Assembly: GCA_023264975.1 (NCBI GenBank)
Contig: JAHFUS010000031.1
Coordinates: forward strand, 1-44,017
Direction: 5' to 3'
Source of the DNA: Actinomycetes bacterium
GTDB taxonomy: Bacteria > Actinomycetota > Acidimicrobiia > Acidimicrobiales > GCA-2861595
DNA: 44,017 nucleotides
Shown here: piece by piece, positions 24,556 through 32,256 of the stretch
Numbering within the stretch: the first letter of the stretch is position 1
How the letters are laid out: every line of letters starts with the position of its first letter
Made by a program: the position numbers and the translations under genes
Notes under the pieces: model-generated
Database searches by the model: none
Seen by the model: the letters and a program-made list of their open reading frames with translations, nothing else
Told to the model about the DNA's origin: nothing

Positions 24556-24762
24556 GTGACCGCCCTGCCCGCGGCCCATTGCGAGAGCTGCGGTCGACCG
24601 GCTGCGGCGTGCGTCGGGCCCTGCCGCCGGCCCCTCGACCCGCCCCGCCACTGCCCCGCCTGCGGGCGCCGGGTCGCCGTCCAGGTCACCCCCGCCGGCT
24701 GGACGGCGCGCTGCCGCGACCACGGCGCCCTTCCGTTGCTCGGAAGCGCTAGAGGAGACTGA
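24556..24762 (+). CDS. bsaP: Small Cys-rich protein, probable biotin synthase auxiliary protein BsaP
   Basis: 68 residues with four Cys pairs or near-pairs (CESCGRP, CVGPC, CPACGRR, ARCRDHG), a likely metal or Fe-S binding arrangement. In mycobacteria, a short Cys-containing protein encoded directly after bioB (Rv1590, BsaP) is needed for biotin synthase to work. Size, Cys content and position three bases after bioB match. The assignment rests on that context because I cannot align sequences here. The GTG start lies just behind the bioB stop. The 3' end overlaps the convergent bioFD gene by 14 bases. Confidence 0.7.
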   Translation: MTALPAAHCESCGRPAAACVGPCRRPLDPPRHCPACGRRVAVQVTPAGWTARCRDHGALPLLGSARGD

Positions 24763-26755
24763 CCAGGTCGTCGACCGTTGTAGTGACCTGGAGCCCCGAT
24801 CGTTCGGTCAGCCAGTGGACGTTGCCGGCGTGGACCGGGTCGGCGGGGTCGAACCGGTTGAGGAAGACCACGGGCCGGTGGGGGAGGGCGTCGACGGCGA
24901 GGAGGACGGCGTTGATGGCGCCGAGGCCGGCGTCGGCCACGAGCACGACAACGTCAGGGGCGAGGGCGGCGGCCAGGGCCACGTTGTCGGCGTCGGCCGC
25001 CAGTGGCGACCGGGGCCCGCCCACCCCTTCCACCAGGCCGACACCGGCGCCGGGCGGCCAGCGCACCTCGGCCAGCAGGTCGGCCAAGGTGAAGGGTGCC
25101 AGGCCGAGCGCCTCGGCCGCGAGGGGCGGGGCCATGGCGGCGGCGTAGGAGCGGTGGGGCGGGCACACCTCGGCCGCCGCCTCCCCGGTGGCGGCGGCGA
25201 GCACCTCGGCGTCGGTGGGCCACATGCCGGCGCCGCTCGCCTGGCCGCCGCCGGCCGGCATCCCGGCATCGGTGAGCCACGGGCCCGCGCCGGGAACCTG
25301 GCCGGTGGCGGCGTTCTCCGGTCCCGGTCCGGGCGCCTGGGCGCCGGCGGCAACGAGCTCGTCATGGTCGCATGCATGGGCGCCGGGCCCGAACGACTGC
25401 ACCGGTTTGCGGGCGGCCGGCGCAGATCCGTCGGCGCGCAACGCCCGGGCCAGGGCGGCGGTCAACCACGTCTTGCCCACGCCGGTCGCCGTTCCGAGCA
25501 CCAGCACCACCTTTTCGGGCCGGGCGCTCGTGGTGCCCGGAGCGACCGGCTCTCCCCGTCGTCCTGCACGCCGGTCGGCCGTCGGGACCAGTCCGAGTGC
25601 GGTCAACGCCTCGGCCAGGTGGTCGACCTGATCGGCGGAGTGGGCGGCGGACAGCGAGATGCGCAGGCGGGACGTGCCGGCGGGCACGGTCGGCGGGCGG
25701 ATGGCCGGTACAAGCAGGCCCTGCTCCAACAGTTCGGCCGATGCAGCGAGCGCCGCTGCCTCGTCGCCCACCACGACGGGGACGATGGCGCTCGGGTGCC
25801 CCGGTCGCAGCCGGTCGACGTTGGCCCGCAGGCGGGCCCGAAGCGCCTCGCCCTGCGCCGACTGCACGACCGACAGGGCGGACAGGGCGGCGGCGGTGTC
25901 GGCGGGGGTCGAGGCGGTGGTGAACACGAACGACCGCGCCCGTTGCACCACCAGCTCGCACAGCCCGGCCGGACCGGCCACGAACCCGCCGAGCGATCCG
26001 AGCGTCTTCGACAGCGTGCCGGTGCGGAGCACGCCTTCGGTCCCGTGCAGGTGGTCGGGGCCGAGGACGGCATGGGCGTCGTCGACCACGAGGAGCGCGC
26101 CGTGGCGCCAGCACAGCTCGACCAGTTGGTCGAGGGGCGCCACGTCACCGTCCATCGAGAACACCGACTCGGTGACCACGAGCACCCGGCCGGGCGCGGC
26201 TGCCACCGCCGCTTCGACGGCCGCCACGGCGACGTGCGGCGTCACCACCACGGCGGCCTTCGACAGGCGGCAGCCGTCGACGATCGACGCGTGGTTCAGG
26301 CCGTCGCTAACGATGGTGACATCCGGCCCGCCCAGCGCCTGGAGGACGCCGACATTGGCCATGTAGCCGGTGGCGAACAGCACCGCCGCCTCCGCTTCCT
26401 TCCAGGCCGCCAGTGCCGCTTCCAGCCTCCGGTGGGCCGGACGGGCGCCGGCCACCAGCCGGGCCGACCCGGCACCGGTCCCGTCACGACGAACCGCCTC
26501 GACTGCCGCCGCCAGCACGTCCGGGTGGTGGCAGAGTCCGAGGTAGTCGTTCGAGGCGAACGACACGACCGGCCGCCCGCCCGGTGTCGTCGCCTTGGGC
26601 GTGTGGCAAGCGGACGTCGACACCGCCGGCGCCGCCGCAGCCGGCGCCACCACCGTCGCCGGCCCCGGTCCGTCGACGTCGCGCACGGTGCGCCACCGGC
26701 CGGCGGCGCGGATGCGATCGGTCTCCACCGCCGCCCAGTCCGTCCAGCGGCCCAT
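24749..26755 (-). CDS. Fused 8-amino-7-oxononanoate synthase (BioF) and dethiobiotin synthetase (BioD)
   Basis: A single uninterrupted 668-residue frame. Residues 1-390 are BioF, a PLP enzyme joining pimeloyl-CoA/ACP and alanine to give KAPA: FASNDYLGLCHHPDVL, VVDDAHAVLG and the PLP lysine in GTLSKTLGSLGG. A Pro/Arg/Gly linker leads to BioD from about residue 411, which forms the ureido ring using ATP: Walker A GTATGVGKT (about 419-427), KPVQS, LVEGVGGPRSPL. BioD carries an extra Gly/Ala-rich segment with an imperfect internal duplication (GAGPWLTDAGMP / GAGMWPTDAEVL). Start ATG overlaps the bioA stop (TGATG). Confidence 0.88.
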   Translation of the reverse strand: MGRWTDWAAVETDRIRAAGRWRTVRDVDGPGPATVVAPAAAAPAVSTSACHTPKATTPGGRPVVSFASNDYLGLCHHPDVLAAAVEAVRRDGTGAGSARLVAGARPAHRRLEAALAAWKEAEAAVLFATGYMANVGVLQALGGPDVTIVSDGLNHASIVDGCRLSKAAVVVTPHVAVAAVEAAVAAAPGRVLVVTESVFSMDGDVAPLDQLVELCWRHGALLVVDDAHAVLGPDHLHGTEGVLRTGTLSKTLGSLGGFVAGPAGLCELVVQRARSFVFTTASTPADTAAALSALSVVQSAQGEALRARLRANVDRLRPGHPSAIVPVVVGDEAAALAASAELLEQGLLVPAIRPPTVPAGTSRLRISLSAAHSADQVDHLAEALTALGLVPTADRRAGRRGEPVAPGTTSARPEKVVLVLGTATGVGKTWLTAALARALRADGSAPAARKPVQSFGPGAHACDHDELVAAGAQAPGPGPENAATGQVPGAGPWLTDAGMPAGGGQASGAGMWPTDAEVLAAATGEAAAEVCPPHRSYAAAMAPPLAAEALGLAPFTLADLLAEVRWPPGAGVGLVEGVGGPRSPLAADADNVALAAALAPDVVVLVADAGLGAINAVLLAVDALPHRPVVFLNRFDPADPVHAGNVHWLTERSGLQVTTTVDDLVSLL

Positions 26756-28056
26756 CAGCCGGCGGCAACCTCGGCCAGCGCGGCGGCCAGCACGTCGACG
26801 ATGCGGTCGATCTCGGCGGCGGTGACGGTGAGCGGTGGCACGAGGGCGATGACGTCGCCCAGCGGGCGGAGCAGCACGCCGCGCCGTACGGCGGCGGCGC
26901 AGACCCGCCGGCCCCACCGGGCGTCCGGCCCCGGGGCCGCCAGTTCGACGCCGGCCAGCAGGCCCCGCACCCGGACCTCCCGTACCGACCGCAGCGGTCG
27001 CAGGTGGTCGGCGAGCAGCGCGGCCAGCTGCGCCGACCGCGCCGCGACGTTGGCCAGCACGCCCGTGTCCTGCAACAGCTGGAGGTGGCGCAGCGCCACC
27101 GCCGCAGCCAGGGCGTTACCGCCGAAGGAGTGGCCGTGCAGGAACGTCCTGGGACCGGGGTCGGCGCCGAGGAAGGCGTCGAACACCCGGCCGGACGCGA
27201 CCGTGGCCGACATCGGCAGGTACCCACCGGTGAGCCCCTTGCCCAGGCACAGGAGGTCGGGGCGCAGGCCCGCCTGGTCCGACGCGAACAGCGTGCCTGT
27301 GCGGCCGAACCCGGTGGCCACCTCGTCGCAGATCAGCAGCACGTCGTGGTCCCGGCAGGCGGCGCCGAGGGCGGCGAAGTCCTCCGGCGGGGCCATAAGC
27401 ATCCCGCCCGCGCCCTGCACCAGTGGCTCCACGACGACAGCCGTCAGCTCGGCTGCGTGCTCGGCGACCATTGCGGTCGCCGTGGCCAGCGCCGACGGGT
27501 CGGCGAAGCTGGGTGCCCGCAGCACCCCGAAGCGCAACGGACCGTACAGGTCGGCGCCGAAGCCGGAGCCCCCGAGCGACAGGGCGCCGATGCTGTCGCC
27601 GTGGTAGCCCGCCTCGAAGGCGAGAAAGGTGCGCCGCCCGGGCTCGCCTTCGTTGACCCGCAGGTGGAAGGCCAGCTTCAGCGCCTGCTCCACGGCCGAT
27701 GCGCCGTCCGACGCGAACAGGAAATGGGGCCGGTCGACGGGCACCACGGCGGCCAGCGCCTCGGCCAACTCGGTGACCACCACGTTGCCGTGCCCGAGCA
27801 GGGTCGAGTGGGCGACACGATCCAGCTGGTCCCGCACGGCCTCGTCGAGCTCCGCCACCCCATGGCCGAGGGTCGTGACCCACAGGGACGAGATGGCGTC
27901 GAGATAGCGGTTGCCGTCGACGTCGATCAGCTCTCGGCCCTCGGCGCGGGTCACCATCACCGGTTCCTCATCGAGGAAGGCGGCCATCTGGGTGAACCCG
28001 TGCCAGACGACCGCCGCGTCCCGCTCGGCCCAACCGGCCCCGGCGCCGTCAGCCAT
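26755..28056 (-). CDS. bioA: Adenosylmethionine-8-amino-7-oxononanoate aminotransferase
   Basis: 433-residue class III aminotransferase that turns KAPA into DAPA with SAM as amino donor. Visible: WHGFTQMAAFLDEEPVMVTRAEG and DVDGNRYLDAISSLWVTTLGHG at the start, HLRVNEGEPGRRTFLAFEAGYHGDSIGALSLGG (PLP phosphate region), LLICDEVATGFGRTG, and the PLP lysine in LCLGKGLTGGYLPMSATV. It precedes bioF-bioD with a one-base overlap. Its own start overlaps the stop of the HEAT-repeat gene by eight bases. Confidence 0.95.
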   Translation of the reverse strand: MADGAGAGWAERDAAVVWHGFTQMAAFLDEEPVMVTRAEGRELIDVDGNRYLDAISSLWVTTLGHGVAELDEAVRDQLDRVAHSTLLGHGNVVVTELAEALAAVVPVDRPHFLFASDGASAVEQALKLAFHLRVNEGEPGRRTFLAFEAGYHGDSIGALSLGGSGFGADLYGPLRFGVLRAPSFADPSALATATAMVAEHAAELTAVVVEPLVQGAGGMLMAPPEDFAALGAACRDHDVLLICDEVATGFGRTGTLFASDQAGLRPDLLCLGKGLTGGYLPMSATVASGRVFDAFLGADPGPRTFLHGHSFGGNALAAAVALRHLQLLQDTGVLANVAARSAQLAALLADHLRPLRSVREVRVRGLLAGVELAAPGPDARWGRRVCAAAVRRGVLLRPLGDVIALVPPLTVTAAEIDRIVDVLAAALAEVAAG

Positions 28057-28771
28057 CGAACGCGTCGCTGTCGGTGTCGCCGGACGGCCCGCCTGCGCCC
28101 AGCAGGTCCTCGGCCGCCTGGCGGACCTGCCAGTCGCGGTCCTCCAGGGCGCGAGTCAGTGCAGCCTCGACCTCGGGGCCTTCGAACGGCGCCAGTGCCA
28201 GCACGGCCCGCCGGCGCACGGCCGGCTTGTCGGTTGTCGCGGCCAGGATCGCCGGCAGCGCCGTCGCGTCCCCCACCGCGCCGAGGGCGGCCACCGCCGC
28301 CTCCCGGCACAGGGCATCGGCGTGCGACGCTGCCACCGCCGCCAGCGCCTCGACCACGCCGGCCGCCGTGCCGCGCTCGCCCAGGGCCCACGCAGCCGCC
28401 TCGACGACCATGGAGTCGCTGTCGGTGAGCAGGGACAGCAGATCGGCGCCAGGGACGGCGACGGCCACTGCGCACGCACGCCGCCGCACGAGCGGTTCAT
28501 GGTCGGCCAGCGCGCCGGCCACGTCGGCGATCGTCGCACGACCCAGCCGGGCGAGGGCGGCCAGCGCGGTGGCCCTCACGCGCGCCGACGGGTCGGCCAG
28601 CAGCCGGCGCGCCTCCGGTTCGCCGTCCCCGCCGCCGTGCCCGGCCGCCGCCGCCAGTCCGCGCCGGCGCCCCTCGTCCGCCGACGGAGCCTCCGCGGTC
28701 ACCAACCGCCTGCGACCGCGACCACCGGATGCGCCGTGCCCCGGAGGTCCGAAAGTAGCCGAACCTCGCAT
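28049..28771 (-). CDS. HEAT-repeat protein
   Basis: About 240 residues. From roughly residue 45 it consists of six HEAT-type helical pairs (RVRATALAALARLG, LVRRRACAVAVAV, MVVEAAAWALGERG, LCREAAVAALGAVGD, AVRRRAVLALAPFEG, QVRQAAEDLLGAGG), ending in an acidic tail. Such proteins are scaffolds; no catalytic residue is seen. Role in the biotin operon is unknown. Start is uncertain: ATG at 28771 is used, while GTG at 28816 would leave eleven bases to the divergent sortase gene and GTG at 28702 is also possible. Stop overlaps the bioA start. Confidence 0.7.
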   Translation of the reverse strand: MRGSATFGPPGHGASGGRGRRRLVTAEAPSADEGRRRGLAAAAGHGGGDGEPEARRLLADPSARVRATALAALARLGRATIADVAGALADHEPLVRRRACAVAVAVPGADLLSLLTDSDSMVVEAAAWALGERGTAAGVVEALAAVAASHADALCREAAVAALGAVGDATALPAILAATTDKPAVRRRAVLALAPFEGPEVEAALTRALEDRDWQVRQAAEDLLGAGGPSGDTDSDAFDG

Positions 28772-28810
28772 TTCGCGGTGATCAGGTGGGGTTGCGAGCA
28801 AGGCTGAATA

Positions 28811-28826
28811 GTGCACACTGTTGCAC
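28811..28826. promoter_or_regulatory. Inverted repeat in the HEAT/sortase divergent gap
   Basis: GTGCA, six bases, TGCAC immediately before the sortase ATG at 28828. Could be an operator for both genes; the arms are short. Confidence 0.3.
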
Positions 28827-28827
28827 C

Positions 28828-29478
28828 ATGGGAACGACCCGGCGGCTCGCGATCGTCCTCTGCTTCGGCCTCTTCGTGTCCAGCCTCGGGGCGTTGTGGG
28901 TGCAGCGGGCCGGCGAGGCGCAGGCCGAGCCGGACGATCCCACGCTGGCCGCCGTCGAGCCCGTCACCACGACCACAGCCGCCACCACCACCACCTCCAC
29001 CACCACCGCGGCACCACCACCGGTGACGGCCGCGCCGGCAACCGCCCGCCCGGTGAACGTGCCGAAGGACCCGTACGTGGTCGAGCCGCTGGTGGAGCTC
29101 GGCACCATCGAGATCCCGAGGATCGGCCTCACTCACCGGATCTTCGAGGGCATCAGCCTGCGCACCATCGACCAGGGCCCGAGCCACTGGCCTGGCACGG
29201 CCATGCCCGGCCAGGTCGGCAACGCCGTGTTCGCCGGCCATCGGGTCACCCACAGTCACCCGTTCCGCAACATCGACCAGCTGGTGGTGGACGACGAGGT
29301 CATCTTCACCGTGAACGGGGCCCGCTCCACCTACGTGGTCAGCGGTTCCGAAGTGGTGACCCCCAAGGCGCTGGGAATCGTGAACCAGTCGCCCACGCCC
29401 ACGGCGACCCTGTTCGCCTGCCACCCGCCGGGGTCGGCCAAGTTCCGGTACGTGGTGCACCTCTCCCTGCGGGCCTGA
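28828..29478 (+). CDS. Sortase, class E-like
   Basis: 216 residues. An N-terminal membrane helix (LAIVLCFGLFVSSLGALWV) is followed by a Thr-rich linker and the sortase barrel. Catalytic residues: H138 (FAGHR), C198 (LFACHPPG) and R207 (KFRYVV). The ACHPPGS form after the Cys resembles class E of actinobacteria. Sortases cleave a C-terminal sorting motif and attach proteins to the wall or polymerise pilins. I found no LPxTG or LAxTG protein in the window, so the substrate lies elsewhere. The adjacent unknown gene follows after 55 bases. Confidence 0.9.
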   Translation: MGTTRRLAIVLCFGLFVSSLGALWVQRAGEAQAEPDDPTLAAVEPVTTTTAATTTTSTTTAAPPPVTAAPATARPVNVPKDPYVVEPLVELGTIEIPRIGLTHRIFEGISLRTIDQGPSHWPGTAMPGQVGNAVFAGHRVTHSHPFRNIDQLVVDDEVIFTVNGARSTYVVSGSEVVTPKALGIVNQSPTPTATLFACHPPGSAKFRYVVHLSLRA

Positions 29479-29533
29479 GCGCCTCAAGGTCCCGCCCGCC
29501 CCGGCCGACAACCAAGGCGGAAAGGAGAGGTCC

Positions 29534-29878
29534 ATGTCGTTCATGGTGAACTTCCGCAGCGCCGAGGGGAAGCCGGGCTACCACCCGACCGATTCCCTGG
29601 AGGAGGCGGTCCGCTTCGTCGAGCACCTGCGGAATCAGGAGCAGGTGGCCGATGCACGCGTCTGGCGACTCCAAGAGGTGCCCCTGGAAGTGAAGACGTA
29701 CTACAAGGTCGTAGTCCCCTCGGGTGCCCCGGCGCCCGCGTCGCCGCCCGCCCCCGAGCCCGCGATTGCAGCGGTAGCACCTCCGGTCGCGGCGGACGAC
29801 AGCGCACCCAAGCCTGACGCCGGCGGCGACGCCGTCGGTGCCAACGGCGCCCGCTTCGGACGTTTCAACCGGACCTGA
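29534..29878 (+). CDS. Unknown small protein
   Basis: 114 residues. The first 60 form a compact alpha/beta-looking part (FMVNFRSAEGKPGYHPTDSLEEAVRFVEHLRNQEQVADARVWRLQEVPLEVKTYYKVVV); the rest is Pro/Ala-rich and disordered, ending NGARFGRFNRT. No signal or membrane helix. It has a very strong ribosome site (GGAAAGGAGAGG, three bases before ATG), suggesting high expression. Not recognised. Confidence 0.65.
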   Translation: MSFMVNFRSAEGKPGYHPTDSLEEAVRFVEHLRNQEQVADARVWRLQEVPLEVKTYYKVVVPSGAPAPASPPAPEPAIAAVAPPVAADDSAPKPDAGGDAVGANGARFGRFNRT

Positions 29879-29903
29879 CCCCGACGGAAAGGTTCGACCG
29901 GGC

Positions 29904-29929
29904 GGCTGCGCCTCGCGAGGGGCGCAGTC
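29904..29929. terminator. Hairpin between convergent genes
   Basis: GGCTGCGCCTC and GGGGCGCAGTC pair in 11 positions (two G-T) around a GCGA tetraloop of the GNRA type. It lies between the convergent genes ending at 29878 and 29947 and could stop transcription in both directions; no T-run. Confidence 0.55.
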
Positions 29930-29946
29930 GCTGCCGCGCCCGGGGC

Positions 29947-30951
29947 TCAACCGACGGCGTTACGCAGGGCGAGGCTGATGGCGAAGATCGCCACGGTGAT
30001 CAGCCCGGCCATCACCACGCCCACCGACAGCGCCACACCCACGAGCCCGAAGGCCGAGCGCACGCGATGGCTGCGATCGAGGGGCGGCTCCGGCCGGATG
30101 GCGCTGCCGGGTCTCGACGCCGACGCGGGCACGGCGCGCGTCGTCCGCACCGGCGGGCGCTCGGGTGGCAGGGGTGTGACCGGCGGGACGGCTACTTCCA
30201 CGCTGGTCGGCGGGTCCGCGTCGAACCCGACCGGCTCTGGGGCGAGCACCGGGGCGGACCCCCACCACGGGTGGTCCGACACGCCGGCCCACTCGTCGTC
30301 GCCGCCGCCGCCGTCGCCCGCATCCGCCTCGACGGTGTCGGGCGCATCGGGGGCCCGGGCCTCCTGCCCGCCTGTCTCCGCCGCACCCGGGACCCCTTCG
30401 CCGGCCGCCCCGCCGCCGTCGGGCGCCTGCGCCTCGTCGTCGGACGCAGCTCCGACCCGGTCCTCCTCGACCGGCGCCGCCACGTCGACGTCGTCCGGCT
30501 CCGGCTCCGCCACGAACGCCGGCTCCGCCACGAACGCCGGCTTCGCCACGAACGCCGGCTCCGCCACGAACGCCGGCTCCGCCACGAACGCCGGCTCCGC
30601 CACGAACGCCGGCTCCGCCACGAACGCCGGCTCCGCCTCTGCCAGCACGACCACTGGGTCCGTTTCCCCCACGACCGGCTCGGGCGCCACCTCGGGCGCC
30701 GGGGACACGTCCTCCGCGGCGGCGGGCGCATCAGGCGCTTGCGGCGCCGGCAACGACGCGCCCCCGGAGCTCTCGATCCAGCGCTTCCAGTCGTCGTTGG
30801 TCCACTCGAGCACGGGCTTGTCGGCAAGGTCCGCCGCCTCGCCCCCCGAGACCGCGGCCGGTCCCGCCCCGTCCGCCGCCTCACGCTGGTCGTCGATCCC
30901 ACCGACGGGCTCGTCCCGCGCGTCGGGGTCGACCCCCCCGGGATGGGTCAC
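29947..30951 (-). CDS. Tail-anchored acidic protein with seven EPAFVA-type repeats
   Basis: 334 residues, not recognised. An N-terminal acidic part includes LEWTNDDWKRWIESS. Residues about 106-147 are seven tandem hexapeptides, EPAFVA (one is KPAFVA), then a long acidic, Pro/Gly-rich disordered part. A single membrane helix sits at the very C-terminus (SAFGLVGVALSVGVVMAGLITVAIFAISLAL). So almost all of the protein should be cytosolic if inserted tail first. The start GTG at 30951 has no clear ribosome site and may lie elsewhere. Divergent from the Lon-like protease gene. Confidence 0.6.
   Translation of the reverse strand: MTHPGGVDPDARDEPVGGIDDQREAADGAGPAAVSGGEAADLADKPVLEWTNDDWKRWIESSGGASLPAPQAPDAPAAAEDVSPAPEVAPEPVVGETDPVVVLAEAEPAFVAEPAFVAEPAFVAEPAFVAEPAFVAKPAFVAEPAFVAEPEPDDVDVAAPVEEDRVGAASDDEAQAPDGGGAAGEGVPGAAETGGQEARAPDAPDTVEADAGDGGGGDDEWAGVSDHPWWGSAPVLAPEPVGFDADPPTSVEVAVPPVTPLPPERPPVRTTRAVPASASRPGSAIRPEPPLDRSHRVRSAFGLVGVALSVGVVMAGLITVAIFAISLALRNAVG
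30511..30636. repeat. 18-base tandem repeat, seven copies
   Basis: Unit CACGAACGCCGGCTCCGC; copies are nearly identical, one has CTTC in place of CTCC. In frame on the minus strand, encoding EPAFVA/KPAFVA. Near-perfect identity suggests recent expansion, and length could vary between strains without frameshift. Confidence 0.95.
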
Positions 30952-31023
30952 GTGGACGCCGACCGACGGGGACGTGACACAGCCGCCGAGCGGGCCCTAC
31001 CGCCGTCGATAGGAGGTGGTTCC

Positions 31024-32163
31024 ATGGCAGGCTGTGACCGACAGACGCGACGCACGGACGTGGACACGATCGATCAGATGGTAGTGCCGCCCCCCCAGGG
31101 CTGGGATACGTCAGAGTCCTCCGACTGGCGATGGGTGCGCTGGGGTGCCCCCGCGTTCGTCGTCGTGCTCATGCTCCTCGGTTCGATGCAGGTCAGCCTT
31201 CCCTACTACGCGCTGGCGCCCGGTGATGCCCGCCAGGTGAACGACCTGATCAGCGTTCCGAAGGACCGCGCCTTCCCGCCGCGCGGCAAAGTCCTGCTCA
31301 GCACCGTGTCGCTCAGCCGGGTCAACGCCTTGCAGGCCTTCTTCGGCTGGCTCGACTCCGACGTCGACGTCCTGCCCGAGGACCAGATCCTCGGCAAAAC
31401 GCCCCGCAAGGAGTTCACCCAGCAGAACATCCAGGAGATGGACACGTCGAAGCAGCTGGCCGCCGTGGTGGCGCTGCGCCGGCTCGGCTACGAGGTGGCC
31501 GAGCAGGGCAAGGGCGCCCGCGTGGTGCAGGTGGAGAAGGAGGCGTCTGCGGCCGGGCGCCTGATCCAGGGTGACGTCATCACCGGCATCGACGGCCGGC
31601 CCGCGTCGCTCTCGCAGGAGGTCGTCCGGGCCATCCGCCTCCACAAGCCGGGGGAGTCGGTGCGCCTCGACGTGCTCGGTGCGAAGGGTGGGACCCGGGT
31701 GGAGGAGATCGTGCTCGGTCACCGCCCCGACGGTGTCGAGGGGTACCTCGGCGTCGTTCTCGACACCAAGGAGCAGAAGTTCGACTACCCGTTCGACGTG
31801 GTGATCGACTCCGGCACCATCGGCGGGCCGTCGGCCGGCCTCGCATTCACCCTCGGGGTGCTCGACACCCTCACCGCCGGCGAGCTCACCGGCGGCAAGT
31901 CGGTCGCCGCCACCGGCACTATCGAGATCGATGGGCACGTGGGCGACGTGGGCGGCGTGGTCCAGAAGACCGCCGCCGTGCGTGCAGCCGGCGCATCGGT
32001 GTTCCTCGTGCCCCCCGGCGAGTACGAGGACGCGCGCAGCCACGCCGGGTCGAAGCTCCGGGTGATCAAGGTCACCAGCCTCGACGACGCCATCGCCGCC
32101 CTCGCCGGCCTCGGGGGCGACGTCAGCGCCCTCGGCGTCGCCCCCGCCGGCACACCCGGATGA
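31024..32163 (+). CDS. Membrane-anchored PDZ plus Lon-like serine protease (YlbL type)
   Basis: 379 residues. A cytosolic N-terminus, one membrane helix (APAFVVVLMLLGSMQVSL), a domain with YYALAPGDARQVNDLI, a PDZ domain (residues about 155-240; AGRLIQGDVITGIDGRPA) and a Lon-type proteolytic domain with Ser-Lys dyad S270 (GGPSAGLAF) and K315 (GGVVQKTAAV). Related proteins (YlbL, SepM) cut exported peptides or regulate cell division. AGGAGGT six bases before the ATG at 31024 fixes the start. Confidence 0.9.
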   Translation: MAGCDRQTRRTDVDTIDQMVVPPPQGWDTSESSDWRWVRWGAPAFVVVLMLLGSMQVSLPYYALAPGDARQVNDLISVPKDRAFPPRGKVLLSTVSLSRVNALQAFFGWLDSDVDVLPEDQILGKTPRKEFTQQNIQEMDTSKQLAAVVALRRLGYEVAEQGKGARVVQVEKEASAAGRLIQGDVITGIDGRPASLSQEVVRAIRLHKPGESVRLDVLGAKGGTRVEEIVLGHRPDGVEGYLGVVLDTKEQKFDYPFDVVIDSGTIGGPSAGLAFTLGVLDTLTAGELTGGKSVAATGTIEIDGHVGDVGGVVQKTAAVRAAGASVFLVPPGEYEDARSHAGSKLRVIKVTSLDDAIAALAGLGGDVSALGVAPAGTPG

Positions 32164-32256
32164 CCCGTCGGCGGGCAGGGCGCACGGCTACGCTTTCCAC
32201 ATTGGGCCGCGCAGAACACTCCTGAGCGCCTCCCGCTTGCCGATATAGGCCCCGGA

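Noticed and set aside
24749-26755. Frameshift artefact joining separate bioF and bioD genes
   Set aside because: The frame is continuous through a plausible linker, with no stop or start codon with ribosome site at the junction, so a true fusion is preferred; re-sequencing would settle it.
30511-30636. Possible CRISPR array
   Set aside because: Units are 18 bases, directly adjacent with no variable spacers, and in frame with a coding gene, so this is a coding tandem repeat.
28828-31000. Sortase substrate in the neighbouring unknown genes
   Set aside because: Neither neighbour carries an LPxTG/LAxTG-like motif, hydrophobic helix and basic tail in the right order; the C-terminal helix of the repeat protein has no sorting motif.
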